Assembly (NCBI RefSeq): GCF_031458325.1
Contig: NZ_JAVDYG010000001.1
Location: forward strand, 1,116,001 to 1,180,000
Source: Nocardioides marmoribigeumensis
GTDB taxonomy: Bacteria > Actinomycetota > Actinomycetes > Propionibacteriales > Nocardioidaceae
Reading direction: 5' to 3'
Length of the DNA stretch: 64,000 nt
Part shown: piece after piece, positions 45,482 to 55,264 of the stretch
Numbering within the stretch: position 1 is the first letter of the stretch
Layout: every line of letters begins with the position of its first letter
Notes under the pieces: generated by a model
The model's database searches: none
What the model was told of the DNA's origin: nothing
The model's input: the letters and a program-made list of their open reading frames with translations, nothing else
Program-made: the position numbers and the translations under genes

Positions 45482-46589
45482 GGACGGACTCGAGGCTGAC
45501 CGGCTCGATGCCGACCGCCTCGCCGACCGGGGCGTTGGTGAGCTGCCCGGCGTGGGTGTTGAGCCCCAGCGCGAGGGCCTTGTCGTCGCGGCAGGCCTGC
45601 TGCCAGCCCTTGTCCGCCAGCGCGACGGTGTAGGGCAGCGTCACGTTGGTCAGGGCGTACGTCGAGGTGTTGGGCACCGCGCCCGGCATGTTGGCCACGC
45701 AGTAGAACACCGAGCCGTGGACGGTGTACGTCGGGTCGGCGTGGGTCGTCGGACGGGTGTCCTCGAAGCAGCCGCCCTGGTCCACCGCGATGTCGACGAG
45801 CACCGAGCCGGGCTTCATGCGCGAGACCAGGTCGTTGCTGACCAGCTTGGGCGCGGCCGCGCCGGGGATGAGCACGGCGCCGATGACCAGGTCGGCCTCC
45901 ATCACCTGCTGCTCGATCGCCAGCGACGACGAGGCGAGGCCGTGGACGCGGTTGTTGTAGCGCCAGAACGACATCCGCAGCTTGTCGAGGTCGGTGTCGA
46001 GCAAGGTGACGTCGGCGCCCATGCCGAGGGCGATGTTGGCGGCGTTCTGGCCCGAGACGCCGGCGCCGATGATGACGACCTTGGCCTGGGCCACGCCGCC
46101 GACGCCGCCGAGCAGGACGCCGCGGCCGCCCTGGGCGCGCATGAGCGAGTGGGCGCCGACCTGGGGCGCGAGGCAGCCCGCGACCTCCGACATCGGGTAG
46201 AGCAGCGGCAGCCCGCCCGACGGCAGCTGCACCGTCTCGTAGGCGATGCCGGTGGTGCCGCGCCGCAGCAGCTCCTCGGCGAGGGGCTTGTCGGCGGCGA
46301 GGTGGAGGTAGGTGAACAGCGTCAGGTCGTCACGGAGGCGGTGGTACTCCTCGGCGACCGGCTCCTTGACCTTGAGCACCATCTCGGCGCCGCCCCAGAC
46401 CTCGTCGGCGGAGTCGATGATCGTGGCGCCGGCGGCGACGTACTCCTCGTCGGGGATCTGCGACCCGACGCCGGCGTCCTTCTGGACGACGACGGAGTGC
46501 CCGTGCTTGACCAGCTCGTGCACCCCGACGGGCGTGATGGCCACGCGGTACTCGTGGTTCTTGACTTCCTTCGGGATGCCGATCCTCAT
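45474..46589 (-). CDS. ald: Alanine dehydrogenase
   Basis: A 371-residue NAD-dependent enzyme interconverting alanine with pyruvate and ammonia. [20 protein letters not shown] starts the family; [25 protein letters not shown] (catalytic His), the nucleotide fold [22 protein letters not shown], and [15 protein letters not shown] complete it. Length is standard. AGGAGG is seven bases before the ATG. The upstream 104 bases are less G+C-rich than their surroundings and carry three GCA(A/T)T-type repeats (near 46642, 46657 and 46675), which could be Lrp/AldR half-sites; that is inference. Confidence 0.95.
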   Translation of the reverse strand: MRIGIPKEVKNHEYRVAITPVGVHELVKHGHSVVVQKDAGVGSQIPDEEYVAAGATIIDSADEVWGGAEMVLKVKEPVAEEYHRLRDDLTLFTYLHLAADKPLAEELLRRGTTGIAYETVQLPSGGLPLLYPMSEVAGCLAPQVGAHSLMRAQGGRGVLLGGVGGVAQAKVVIIGAGVSGQNAANIALGMGADVTLLDTDLDKLRMSFWRYNNRVHGLASSSLAIEQQVMEADLVIGAVLIPGAAAPKLVSNDLVSRMKPGSVLVDIAVDQGGCFEDTRPTTHADPTYTVHGSVFYCVANMPGAVPNTSTYALTNVTLPYTVALADKGWQQACRDDKALALGLNTHAGQLTNAPVGEAVGIEPVSLESVLT

Positions 46590-46693
46590 GGGTCCTCCTG
46601 TCGCGGAATCGGGCTCCATCATCGGTCTCTTCCCACTGGATCCGCAATCCAAGCCGCCGCATTCGAGGGAAAACGCAGCAATTCGGCCTGCGT

Positions 46694-47362
46694 TCAGCGC
46701 CCCGCGGCACCCGACTCGTAGGCGAGGACGACCGCCGCCACGCGGTCGCGGACCTCGAGCTTGGCGAGGAGGCGCGCCACGTGGGTCTTCACCGTGCCCG
46801 TGCTGAGGAACAGCTCGTCGGCGATCTCCTGGTTGGAGAGCCCGCGCGCGACCAGCCCGAGCACCTCCCGCTCGCGGTCGGTCAGCCGTTCGAGGCGTAC
46901 GACGAGCGCCGGGTCCGGCGCGGACCGGCCGGCCCCCGCGAACCCCTCGATCACACGCCGGGTGACCTCGCGTGACAGCAGGCCCTCCCCCGCCGCGACC
47001 GCGCGCACGGCGTCGACCATCTGCTCGGCCGGGGCGTTCTTGAGCAGGTAGCCGCTCGCCCCCGCTCGGAGCGCGTCGCCGAGGAGCGAGTCGCTGTCGA
47101 AGGTGGTCACGATCAGCACCCGGGGGGTGTCCGGACCTCCGGCCACGACGCGGCGGGTCGCCTCGACCCCGTCGAGGCGCGGCATCCGGATGTCCATCAC
47201 GACCACGTCCGGCGCCAGCCGCGCGGCCGCGCGGACCGCCGCCTCCCCGTCCCCCACCTCGCCGACCACCGTGAGGTCGGGCTCGGTCTCCAGGATCATG
47301 CGCAGGCCGGTGCGCACGAGCTCCTGGTCGTCGGCCAGCAGCACCCGCACGGTCCCGGTCAC
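46694..47362 (-). CDS. LuxR/NarL-family response regulator
   Basis: A 222-residue regulator with receiver motifs VRVLLADDQELVRTG, VVVMDIRMPRLDG (phospho-Asp near residue 56) and GYLLKNAP, and a C-terminal helix-turn-helix LTDREREVLGLVARGLSNQE plus STGTVKTHVARLLAKL. The GTG start overlaps the kinase stop by four bases. This DesR-like pair resembles regulators of ABC exporters or membrane fluidity, but no such target adjoins it. Confidence 0.93.
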   Translation of the reverse strand: MTGTVRVLLADDQELVRTGLRMILETEPDLTVVGEVGDGEAAVRAAARLAPDVVVMDIRMPRLDGVEATRRVVAGGPDTPRVLIVTTFDSDSLLGDALRAGASGYLLKNAPAEQMVDAVRAVAAGEGLLSREVTRRVIEGFAGAGRSAPDPALVVRLERLTDREREVLGLVARGLSNQEIADELFLSTGTVKTHVARLLAKLEVRDRVAAVVLAYESGAAGR

Positions 47363-48501
47363 CGCGCGACCTCCGGCAGCGCCGCGCGCAGCGCGAAGCC
47401 CGACTCCTCGCGCGGTCCCGCCTCCAGCGTGCCGCCGAACACGCTGACCCGCTCGGCCATGCCCACCAGCCCGAAGCCGTGACCGTCGGACGGGACGCGG
47501 GCGACCCGCCCGCCCCCGTCGTCCTCGACCGTGATGGTGAGCCAGCCGTCGGCGCGGTCCACCCGGACGCTGGCCCGGCTGGCCGGGGCGTGGCGCAGCG
47601 CGTTGGTCAGGCCCTCCTGGACGATGCGCACGACGGTCAGGGCCAGCGCGGGGTTGAGGTCGTCGACGTGCTCGATGCCGGCGCTCTCGACCTGCAGGCC
47701 GGCGGCGCGCACCTCGTCGACCACGGCCGCCGCCCGGGCCGAGGAGCCGAGCCCGAAGGCCTCGTCCCCGGCCTCCGACGGCGTCCGCAGCACCCCGAGG
47801 AGCCGGCGCAGCTCCTCGACCGCCTGGCGACCCGCCCCCTCGACGGCCAGGAGCGCGTCGCTCTCCACCTGCTGCTCGGGCCGCAGGCGGCGGCGTACGG
47901 CGGCGGCCTGGAGGCCCATCACGCTGATCGCGTGCCCCAGCACGTCGTGCAGCTCGCGGGCGATGCGCAGCCGTTCGTCGGCGGTGGCCGCGGCCACGTC
48001 CTGCTCGTGCTGCCGGGCAGCGCGCGCCGCCTCCTCGCGCACCTGGTCGGCCTCGAAGAGCATCTCGCGGGAGGCCCGTCCCACCCCGACCGCCAGCAGC
48101 ATCCCCAGCGACAGGACCACGGCGTCGGAGAGGTGGAGGCCGGCGGACGCCCGGACGGCGACGCCGATGCTGGCCACGCACGTCGCCAGCGCGAAGCCGG
48201 CTCCGGCCAGGGACAGCGCACGCCCCGCGGAGTAGAGCGCCAGCATGGGGACGGCCACCGCGGCCAGGGACTCGGCGCCGGAGACCTCCCACAGGCTCGC
48301 GGGCAGGACGAGGCCGCCGAGCACGGCCGCGAGCAGCGGCAGGGGGGTGCGCAGGACCACCGGCACGGCGAGAGGGAGGCTGACCAGGAGGCTCCGTGGC
48401 CACGCGACGCCGCCGGTCTGCACCTCGACCCACCCGACCAGCACGGCGAGCACGGCAAGGACCACGTCCAGCGGCGAGAGCCGCGCCCAGGGCCTTCCCA
48501 T
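47359..48501 (-). CDS. NarL-type membrane sensor histidine kinase
   Basis: A 380-residue kinase. About six N-terminal helices occupy residues ~10-150 with short loops, suggesting intramembrane sensing. A coiled linker (REEAARAARQHEQD) leads to the HisKA_3 box LRIARELHDVLGHAIS with the phospho-His near residue 190, and to the ATPase domain with QEGLTNALRHAP and VEDDGGG. ATG 48501 is supported by TACTGT ending six bases upstream; longer starts would cross this promoter. It forms a pair with the overlapping regulator. Confidence 0.9.
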   Translation of the reverse strand: MGRPWARLSPLDVVLAVLAVLVGWVEVQTGGVAWPRSLLVSLPLAVPVVLRTPLPLLAAVLGGLVLPASLWEVSGAESLAAVAVPMLALYSAGRALSLAGAGFALATCVASIGVAVRASAGLHLSDAVVLSLGMLLAVGVGRASREMLFEADQVREEAARAARQHEQDVAAATADERLRIARELHDVLGHAISVMGLQAAAVRRRLRPEQQVESDALLAVEGAGRQAVEELRRLLGVLRTPSEAGDEAFGLGSSARAAAVVDEVRAAGLQVESAGIEHVDDLNPALALTVVRIVQEGLTNALRHAPASRASVRVDRADGWLTITVEDDGGGRVARVPSDGHGFGLVGMAERVSVFGGTLEAGPREESGFALRAALPEVAR

Positions 48502-48690
48502 GCTCGGACAGTAGGAGCGCCCGGCTCGCCTCACAAGGGTGTCGGCGCACTCGGGACCCGCGCGGGACCGGCGTCCTCCTCCAGGCAGAGTCCACGATCA
48601 TCCCAGCGGCAGACGCGTGCGGCCGCAGAGTCGGTCTAGCGTGCTGAGCACCGGTCAGGACGACCGGCCCGAGAGACCCGGAGGTCCGCC

Positions 48691-48912
48691 ATGATCACCC
48701 GACGCAACTACCTCATCCTGGCCGGCGTCACGCTCGCGCTGCTCGTGCCCAACGCCATCATCGGCTCGGGGAAGGACGTGCTGTGGGTCCTCGACGACGT
48801 GCTGTGGTTCGGCTTCCTGCTGTCGGTGCTGCTGCTCATCGTGATGACCGTCGCGATCCTGGTGCGCGCCGCGACCAGCAGGTCCCGCGACCACGCCGGC
48901 GCGACCCGCTGA
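48691..48912 (+). CDS. Small two-helix membrane protein (73 aa)
   Basis: A 73-residue membrane protein: TRRNYLILAGVTLALLVPNAII forms helix 1 and FGFLLSVLLLIVMTVAILVRA helix 2, with a basic tail. GGAGG lies seven bases before the ATG. It is divergent from the sensor kinase at 48501, and the stop is 12 bases from the convergent acyl-CoA dehydrogenase gene. No family recognised; it could be regulated by the adjacent two-component pair. Confidence 0.68.
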   Translation: MITRRNYLILAGVTLALLVPNAIIGSGKDVLWVLDDVLWFGFLLSVLLLIVMTVAILVRAATSRSRDHAGATR

Positions 48913-48924
48913 GCGAAGGCCGCC

Positions 48925-50154
48925 TCAGCGCAGCGGGAGCCTCACCAGGGGCTCCCGCTGCAACTCGGCCCGCGCGAGCGTCAGCAGGTGCACGTCGTCG
49001 GGCCCGTCGAAGATGCGCATCGCACGGTGCCAGCCGTACATCTCCGACAGCGGGGTGTCCTGGGAGACGCCCGCCCCGCCGTGCACCTGGATCGCGTCGT
49101 CGATGATCTGGAGCACCGTGCGGGGCACCATCACCTTGGCCTCGGAGACCAGGTGGCGCGCGGCCTTGTTGCCCTGGCTGTCGATCGTGTACGCCGCGAG
49201 GTGGCACAGCGCCCGCGCCGCGTCGAGCGCGATGCGGGCCTCGGCGATCTTCTGGCGCACGACGCCCTGCTCGGCCAACGTCCTGCCGAACGCGGTGCGC
49301 GAGGTGGAGCGCTGGACCATCGTGGCCAGGGCCCGCTCCCCCGCCCCGAGCGCGCGCATCACGTGGTGGATGCGGCCGGGCCCGAGCCGGGCCTGGGCAG
49401 CCGCGAAGCCCCCGCCCTCCTCGCCGAGGATGTTGGTCACCGGCACGCGGACGTCGGTGAGCTGGAGCTCGCAGTGCCCCTGCCAGTGCAGGAACCCGAA
49501 GACCGGCAGGTTGCGCACGATCTCGATGCCCGGCGTGTCCATCGGCACGATCACCATCGACTGCTGGCGGTGCGAGGCGGCCTCGGGGTCGGTCTTGCCC
49601 ATCACGATCAGCACCGCGCACCGCGGGTCGGCCGAGCCGCTGATCCACCACTTGCGGCCGTTGATGACGTACTCGTCGCCGTCGCGCACGATCGAGGTCT
49701 CGATGTTGGTCGCGTCGGAGGAGGCGACCGCCTTCTCGGTCATCGCGAAGGCCGAGCGGATCCGTCCGTCGAGGAGCGGCTCGAGCCACTGCTGCTTCTG
49801 CTCCTCGGTGCCGAGCAGGTGCAGCAGCTCCATGTTGCCGGTGTCCGGCGCGGCGCAGTTGAGCGCCTCGGGGGCGAGCTCCTGGCTCCAGCCGGTCAGC
49901 TCGGCGAGGGCGGCGTACTCCAGCTGGGTGAGGTCGGACTCGGCGGGCAGGAAGAGGTTCCACAGGCCGCGCTCGCGCGCCTTGACCTTGAGCTCCTCGA
50001 CCACCGGCGGGGCGTGGGTGACCGCGTGGCCGTGGACCTCGAGGTGGCGCAGGTAGGCGGCCTCGGCGGGGAGCACCTCGATGTCGAGGAAGTCCCGCAG
50101 CTCCTGCTCGAGGGCGAGGGCGCGGTCGCTGGGAGCGGGGTAGGCCGGATACAT
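48925..50154 (-). CDS. Acyl-CoA dehydrogenase (ACAD10/11-like)
   Basis: A 409-residue flavoprotein. The family motifs FAMTEKAVASSDATNIET (FAD/substrate), INGRKWWISGSADPRC, TAFGRTLAEQGVVRQKIA and IQVHGGAGVSQDTPLSEMYGWHRAMRIFDGPDDVHL are present. The RIFDGPDDVH ending and overall spacing resemble the ACAD10/11 group acting on branched or hydroxylated acyl-CoAs. It starts one base after the F420-reductase stop, so it is the last gene of a three-gene operon (esterase, F420 reductase, dehydrogenase). Substrate unknown. Confidence 0.88.
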   Translation of the reverse strand: MYPAYPAPSDRALALEQELRDFLDIEVLPAEAAYLRHLEVHGHAVTHAPPVVEELKVKARERGLWNLFLPAESDLTQLEYAALAELTGWSQELAPEALNCAAPDTGNMELLHLLGTEEQKQQWLEPLLDGRIRSAFAMTEKAVASSDATNIETSIVRDGDEYVINGRKWWISGSADPRCAVLIVMGKTDPEAASHRQQSMVIVPMDTPGIEIVRNLPVFGFLHWQGHCELQLTDVRVPVTNILGEEGGGFAAAQARLGPGRIHHVMRALGAGERALATMVQRSTSRTAFGRTLAEQGVVRQKIAEARIALDAARALCHLAAYTIDSQGNKAARHLVSEAKVMVPRTVLQIIDDAIQVHGGAGVSQDTPLSEMYGWHRAMRIFDGPDDVHLLTLARAELQREPLVRLPLR

Positions 50155-50155
50155 C

Positions 50156-50827
50156 TCAGACGTCCGTGACCCGCAGGCCGGAGTGGGCCTTGTAGCGACG
50201 GTTGACCGAGATCAGGTTGGCGGTGAACGCCTCCACCTGGTGGGCGTTGCGCGCGCGGCCGCCGTACACCCCGCGGACGCCGGGGATCGCGTCGGCGAGC
50301 GCCTGCACGAGGTCCGTGGCCTCGCGGACGTCGCCGAGGACGAGCACGTCGGTGTCGACCCGGTCCACCTCGGGGTCGTCGAGGAGCACGGCGCTGACGT
50401 TGTGGAAGGCCCCGACGACGGTCGAGTCGGCGAGGACGGCGGTCGCCTGCTGCAGGGCCGAGCCCTCCTCCACCGGCAGCGCGTAGGCGCCCTGCTTGTC
50501 GAAGCCCAGCGGGTTGACGCAGTCGACGACGACCTTGCCGGCGAGGTCGGCCGCGAGCTGCTCGAGCAGCTCCTTGTGGCCGTCCCACGGGACCGCGACG
50601 ACGACGATGTCGCCCTGCTGGGCGGCGCCGCCGTTGTCGGACCCGCTGACCTGTCCTCCGGTGGCCTCGGCCAGCTCGGCGGCGGCGGCCTCGGCACGCT
50701 CGGCGTTGCGGCTGCCGATCACCACGGGGATGCCCGCGGTGGCCCAGCGCCGGGCCAGGCCGCGACCCTGCGGGCCGGTGCCGCCGAGCACGGCGACGGT
50801 CCTGCCCTCGAGGAGGCTGTCGGTCAT
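50156..50827 (-). CDS. npdG: NADPH:F420 oxidoreductase (Fno/NpdG-like)
   Basis: A 223-residue reductase moving hydride between NADPH and the deazaflavin F420. AVLGGTGPQGRGLARRWATAG is the dinucleotide fold, IGSRNAERAE gives NADP specificity, and DIVVVAVPWDGHKELL, VDCVNPLGFDKQGAY and VVGAFHNVSA are family hallmarks. F420 is widespread in actinobacteria. It overlaps the upstream esterase gene (ATGA) and is followed immediately by the acyl-CoA dehydrogenase, suggesting a pathway with an F420-dependent step. Confidence 0.85.
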   Translation of the reverse strand: MTDSLLEGRTVAVLGGTGPQGRGLARRWATAGIPVVIGSRNAERAEAAAAELAEATGGQVSGSDNGGAAQQGDIVVVAVPWDGHKELLEQLAADLAGKVVVDCVNPLGFDKQGAYALPVEEGSALQQATAVLADSTVVGAFHNVSAVLLDDPEVDRVDTDVLVLGDVREATDLVQALADAIPGVRGVYGGRARNAHQVEAFTANLISVNRRYKAHSGLRVTDV

Positions 50828-51774
50828 GAGAGGTCCTTCCGGTCGGAGTGCAGCAGGGCCGAGAACCTGGCCAGGGTGGTGCCGACGGCCTCGTCGGCGC
50901 CGGGGCTGAAGACCATGTCGGCGAAGCCGTGGATCAGGGAGTCGAAGCGGAGCAGCTCGACCTCGGTGCCCGCGGCCCGCAGGGCCTCGGCGTAGGCGAT
51001 GCCCTCGTCGCGCAGCGGGTCGTAGCCCGCGACCGCGACCACGGCCGGCGGCTGGCCGGCGAGCTCGCCCTGGATCGGCGAGTGGCGCGGGTCAGGCCCG
51101 TCCCCGAGGTCGGCGTCGCCGGCGTAGGCGGCGAAGAACCACTCCATCGTCGCCAGCTCGAGGAAGTAGCCCTCGGCGTTCTCGTGGCGCGAGGGGTAGT
51201 CACCCAGGGCGTCGGTCGCGGGGTAGAACAGCAGCTGCGCCGCCAGGCCTCGCACCGTCTGGGACACGACCGCGGCCAGGTTGCCGCCGGCGCTGTCGCC
51301 GCCCACGCCGAGCACGTCGGTGCCGCCGAGCTCGCCGAGGTGGTCGACGGCCCAGCGGGCAGCGGCCACGCAGTCCTCGACGGCGGCCGGGAACGGGTGC
51401 TCGGGAGCCAGCCGGTAGTCGACCGCGACGACGACCGCCGCGCAGTCCTTGGCGATCCGCCGGCAGGTCTGGTCGTGGGTGTCGAGGTCGCCGATCACGA
51501 ACCCGCCGCCGTGGAGGTAGAGGACCGTCGGGAACGGCCCCTCCCCCTCGGGGCGGTAGACGCGGGCGTCCTGCTCGCCGTCGCCCGACGGCACGCGGCG
51601 CTCCTCCACCGAGGCGACCGGCACGCGGGTCTCGTCGGTGACCAGGTCGGAGGTCATGGCGCGGAAGGCCTTGCGGGCGTCCTCCGGCGTGCCCTCGTGC
51701 ATCGGGGGGTAGCCGGAGTCGGCGATCATCTGGAGCAGTCCGGCGATGTGGGGGTCCACGGGCTGGTCGGGCAT
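50824..51774 (-). CDS. Alpha/beta-hydrolase fold-3 (HSL-type) esterase
   Basis: A 316-residue esterase of the hormone-sensitive lipase family. LYLHGGGFVIGD is the oxyanion motif, GVGGDSAGGNLAAV contains the nucleophile Ser (about residue 157), DPLRDEG the Asp and LIHGFADM the His. ATG 51774 begins the usual MPDQPVDPHIAGLLQM; upstream in-frame ATGs (51783, 51786) are alternatives. It heads the operon with the F420 reductase and dehydrogenase, so it may release an acid or alcohol that these then oxidise or reduce. Substrate unknown. Confidence 0.83.
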   Translation of the reverse strand: MPDQPVDPHIAGLLQMIADSGYPPMHEGTPEDARKAFRAMTSDLVTDETRVPVASVEERRVPSGDGEQDARVYRPEGEGPFPTVLYLHGGGFVIGDLDTHDQTCRRIAKDCAAVVVAVDYRLAPEHPFPAAVEDCVAAARWAVDHLGELGGTDVLGVGGDSAGGNLAAVVSQTVRGLAAQLLFYPATDALGDYPSRHENAEGYFLELATMEWFFAAYAGDADLGDGPDPRHSPIQGELAGQPPAVVAVAGYDPLRDEGIAYAEALRAAGTEVELLRFDSLIHGFADMVFSPGADEAVGTTLARFSALLHSDRKDLS

Positions 51775-51849
51775 GCAGGCCATCATGCCGGGTGCCCGAG
51801 GAGGCGCCGCCACCGTCCCAGCACCGACGACCGGCGGTCGGTACGGCGG

Positions 51850-54800
51850 TCAGAAACCGAGGCGCTGCCGGTAGCCCTCGAGCCAGGCGACGTAGAGGTC
51901 CCAGCCCTGCGCCGACGCGACCGCCAGGGCACGGTCGGCGAGCCCCGCGGCCCGCTCGGTCTCACCGAGGAGCGCCTCGAGCAGCGCGAGGTAGCCGTCC
52001 ACCGGGCCGTACATCAGCGAGATCCCGGCGACCACCATCCGGCCCTCGAGCGGCCGGAGGGCCTCGCGGGCGCGGCGGGCGCGGTCGAGGTCGCCGAGCG
52101 CGGCCGCGAGCTCGGCGTCGGCGGCGTCGTCGGCCGGGCTGCTCCAGGTCGCGGGCTCGGGCGCGTAGCCGTCGATCTCGGCGAGGAACCCGGGCAGCTC
52201 CGGGCGTTCGAGGCGGGCCAGGAGGTGGAGCAGCGAGCCGCGCATGATGTCCCCGCCGGGCATCGCGGCCGCGGCCAGCGCCATCTGGAGCACGCCCTCG
52301 TCGACCTCGCCGCTCCAGAACCCAGCGATCAGCCCGGTGCCGAACTCGTGCATGTCCTGGCCGGGGACCTCCACCCACGACCGCAGCCGACGCAGCTCCT
52401 CGATCGCGACGGCGGCGCTGCGGGCGTCGCCACTGATCACCGCGACGCACAGGTCGATGAACGACATCGCGATGATCACGTAGGACAGGCGTCGGCGGCG
52501 CGCCTGCGCCCACGCCAGGTCGCGGTAGGTGCCGAAGGTCTCCAGGTCGCCGAGCTCGAGCGCGGTGCCCGCGACCGCGGCCGTCGACAGCGCCTCGGCG
52601 TCGGCGTCGCCCCACTCGCGGGCGGCGGCGAGGCTGCCGTGGGCCCAGCGCAGCCGGTCCTCGACGGTGCTCGGGAACCACAGCGCGATGTAGGCCGCGC
52701 GCAGCGCCCACCAGCGCAGCGCGGGGTCGCCCAGCCGCTCGGCGAGGTCGACCGTGGCGTGGGCCAGCGCCTGCCGCTCCGCGATGGCCCCGGGCAGGTA
52801 GTAGAGCTCGATCGCCAGCGCGCCCAGGAGCCGGCAGCGGTCGGCGCTGTCGGCGTCGCCCACCTCCGCCAGAGCCCAGCGCAGGTCCTCGACCACGTCC
52901 TCGTCGACCTCGTGCCACTGGCGCACGCTCCACAGCGTGAGGTGGCTCAGCGCGGCGGCCGCGCGGGCCAGCCGCGGCAGGTCGCGGTCCAGGCGGGCCA
53001 GCGAGACCGCCTCGCTCGCCGCCTCGATGACGACCTTCCAGTCCCCCAGTCGCTGGGCGTCGCGTGCGCGGCTCATCAGCAGGTCGAAGCGCTCCACCCG
53101 GGTGCCGGCGGGGTCGCGCCGGTGCGCCTCGACGGCCTGCCCCATCAACGTCATCGCCTCCTCGTGGGAGAACGCGCGCCGGGCCAGCTCGGCGGCCGCG
53201 ACGGCCGCGCGCCAGGCCCGGGCGGCGTGGGTCGGGCCGGCAGCCAGCCAGTGGGAGGCGAGCTCGGAGACCCGCTCCTGCTCGGGCACGACGAGCGCCA
53301 GGTCGGCGTCGGTCTCCAGCGCGTGCGCCACGCGGGCGTGCAGGCGGGCCCGGCGCACCGGAGGGAGCGCGCCGACCAGTGCGTCGCGGGTCAGGGCGTG
53401 GTCGAACGCCAGCCGGCCGACCTCGCGGTCGCGCACGAGCCCGAGCGCCCGGGCGTCGTCGAGCGCGCGGTCGACGGCGTCGGGATCGGCGCCCGCGGCC
53501 GCGGCGACCACCTCGAGCGAGAACTCCCGGCCGGCCACCGCCGCCTGGCGCAGGAGGTCTGCGGTCCCGTCGGGCAGCGGGTGGAGGCGCCGCAGCAGCA
53601 GCTCGCGGAGCGTGGAGGGCACCAGCTCGCCGGCGCGGGTGCGGGCCAGCTCGACCAGGAAGAACGGGTTGCCCCCGGACCGCTCGTGCCAGTTGTCGAC
53701 CTGGGCGTCGGGGACAGGCTGGTCGGCCACGTGGGCGACCAGCGCCCGGCTCTCCTCGCGCGTGAGCCCGCCCAGGTCGAGGCGGGTCGCGTGGCGGCGG
53801 GTGAGGAGCTCCTCGACGTCACCGGAGGTGCCCTCGGGCGGCGGGAACGGCCGCCGGGTCGCGAGCACCGCGAGCGCGACGCCGTCGTCCTGGGTGGCCA
53901 CCAGGTGGGCCAGCGCGCGGAGCGTGGCGCGGTCGGCCCAGTGCAAGTCCTCGAGCACGACGAGCACCGGCTGCTCGGCGGCCCACCGGCGTACGACGGT
54001 GGCGAGCGACTCCCAGGCGTCGAAGGCCGCCCGCTCGGGGTCCTCGGCGTCGGTGTCGAGACTGACCCGCGGCGGCTCCTCGGCGCGCTGCTCGGCGATC
54101 GCCCGCAGGACCGCACGCCACGGCCACAGCGGGGGCGCGCCGTCGTCCTGGGAGCACCGTCCGACGCCGACCGCGAAGCCCATCGCGCGGGCCTCGGCCA
54201 CGACCTGCTCGACCAGGCGCGACTTGCCGATGCCGGGCTCGCCGACCAGGGTCCCGAGCGCGAGGTCACCGCCGGCGGCCTGCTCGAGGAGTCCGGTCAG
54301 CGCGCGCTCCTCCGCGGCCCGCCCGACCGTCTCCCACGGGACCCGGGCGCGCGGCACCGGCCGCGTCCGGTCGAGGCGCTCCGCCGCCCGGTCAGCCGGA
54401 CGAGGCGGGCTCGGGGACCCGCGCAGCCACCGGTGCAGCGCCGGGTCCTGCTGGAGGACCGCCTGCTCGAGGTCGCGCAGCTCCTGGCCGGGGTCGAGAC
54501 CGAGCTCGTCGGCGAGGTGGGTCCGGGCCTGGCGCAGCGCGGCCAGCGCGTCGCCCTGGCGCCCGGCCCGGGTCAGGGCCAGCGCGTGCAGGGCCCACAG
54601 TCGCTCGCGCAGCGGGTGGCGGGCCGTCGCCTGCTCGGTCGCGGCCACCACGGTCGCGTGGTCGCCGAGCGCGAGGAGCCCGAGGACCCGGTCCTCCTCG
54701 GCGGTCAGCCGCAGCTCCTCCAGCGCGGCCCGCTCGGCGAGGACGTCCGGGTGGTCCGGCAGGTCGGCGTACGGCTCGCCGCTCCAGGACGCCAGTGCCT

Positions 54801-55245
54801 GCTCGAGCGCCTCGACGTGCGCGGAGACCTCGGCCCGGCTCGGCCAGCCTGCCTGGTCCCCGCCGGTGAGCTGCCCCGCCAGCGGGCCGAGCACGCGGTG
54901 GCGGCTGCGGACCACGTCGGCGAAGACGAGCGCGTCGACCGCCTCGGGCGGCAGGGCCAGCCGGTAGCCCTGGTCGGTGGTGAGCAGCGTCGTCGGTCGC
55001 TGGCGGGGTCCGAGGCCGGGCTCGAGCGCGCGGCGCAGGCCCGAGACGTAGGAGTGCAGCGACCCGTGACCGGCGCGCTGCGAGGACTCGCCCCAGACCA
55101 GGTCGAGCAGGCCGTCGGCCGAGGCGCCCTCGCGCCGCAGCACCAGCGCGGCCAGGATCGCGCGCCGCTTGCGGGCAGGGATGTCGACGGGCTGACCGTC
55201 GTCCCCCGTCACCCCGGTCGTCCCCAGCACCCTCACCCTCACCAC
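51850..55245 (-). CDS. Large AfsR/SARP-type transcriptional regulator (BTAD + NTPase)
   Basis: An 1131-residue regulator. Residues ~1-95 are an OmpR-like DNA-binding domain (PARKRRAILAALVLRREGAS; SLHSYVSGLRRALEP; TTDQGYRLALP), ~98-245 a bacterial transcriptional activation domain, and ~310-600 a STAND/AAA NTPase with P-loop GEPGIGKSR near residue 335 and Walker B VLVVLEDLHWAD. The remaining ~500 residues are TPR-like helices. GTG 55245 is chosen because TAGCCT ends six bases upstream. Three 11-bp-phased heptamers sit between it and the divergent hemerythrin gene and are its probable binding site. The signal sensed is unknown. Confidence 0.9.
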   Translation of the reverse strand: MVRVRVLGTTGVTGDDGQPVDIPARKRRAILAALVLRREGASADGLLDLVWGESSQRAGHGSLHSYVSGLRRALEPGLGPRQRPTTLLTTDQGYRLALPPEAVDALVFADVVRSRHRVLGPLAGQLTGGDQAGWPSRAEVSAHVEALEQALASWSGEPYADLPDHPDVLAERAALEELRLTAEEDRVLGLLALGDHATVVAATEQATARHPLRERLWALHALALTRAGRQGDALAALRQARTHLADELGLDPGQELRDLEQAVLQQDPALHRWLRGSPSPPRPADRAAERLDRTRPVPRARVPWETVGRAAEERALTGLLEQAAGGDLALGTLVGEPGIGKSRLVEQVVAEARAMGFAVGVGRCSQDDGAPPLWPWRAVLRAIAEQRAEEPPRVSLDTDAEDPERAAFDAWESLATVVRRWAAEQPVLVVLEDLHWADRATLRALAHLVATQDDGVALAVLATRRPFPPPEGTSGDVEELLTRRHATRLDLGGLTREESRALVAHVADQPVPDAQVDNWHERSGGNPFFLVELARTRAGELVPSTLRELLLRRLHPLPDGTADLLRQAAVAGREFSLEVVAAAAGADPDAVDRALDDARALGLVRDREVGRLAFDHALTRDALVGALPPVRRARLHARVAHALETDADLALVVPEQERVSELASHWLAAGPTHAARAWRAAVAAAELARRAFSHEEAMTLMGQAVEAHRRDPAGTRVERFDLLMSRARDAQRLGDWKVVIEAASEAVSLARLDRDLPRLARAAAALSHLTLWSVRQWHEVDEDVVEDLRWALAEVGDADSADRCRLLGALAIELYYLPGAIAERQALAHATVDLAERLGDPALRWWALRAAYIALWFPSTVEDRLRWAHGSLAAAREWGDADAEALSTAAVAGTALELGDLETFGTYRDLAWAQARRRRLSYVIIAMSFIDLCVAVISGDARSAAVAIEELRRLRSWVEVPGQDMHEFGTGLIAGFWSGEVDEGVLQMALAAAAMPGGDIMRGSLLHLLARLERPELPGFLAEIDGYAPEPATWSSPADDAADAELAAALGDLDRARRAREALRPLEGRMVVAGISLMYGPVDGYLALLEALLGETERAAGLADRALAVASAQGWDLYVAWLEGYRQRLGF

Positions 55246-55264
55246 GCGGCGAGGCTACAACGGC

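Noticed and set aside
46590-46693. Small gene between ald and the response regulator
   Set aside because: Short frames exist but lack start signals; the A/T-richer sequence and repeats fit a regulatory region better.
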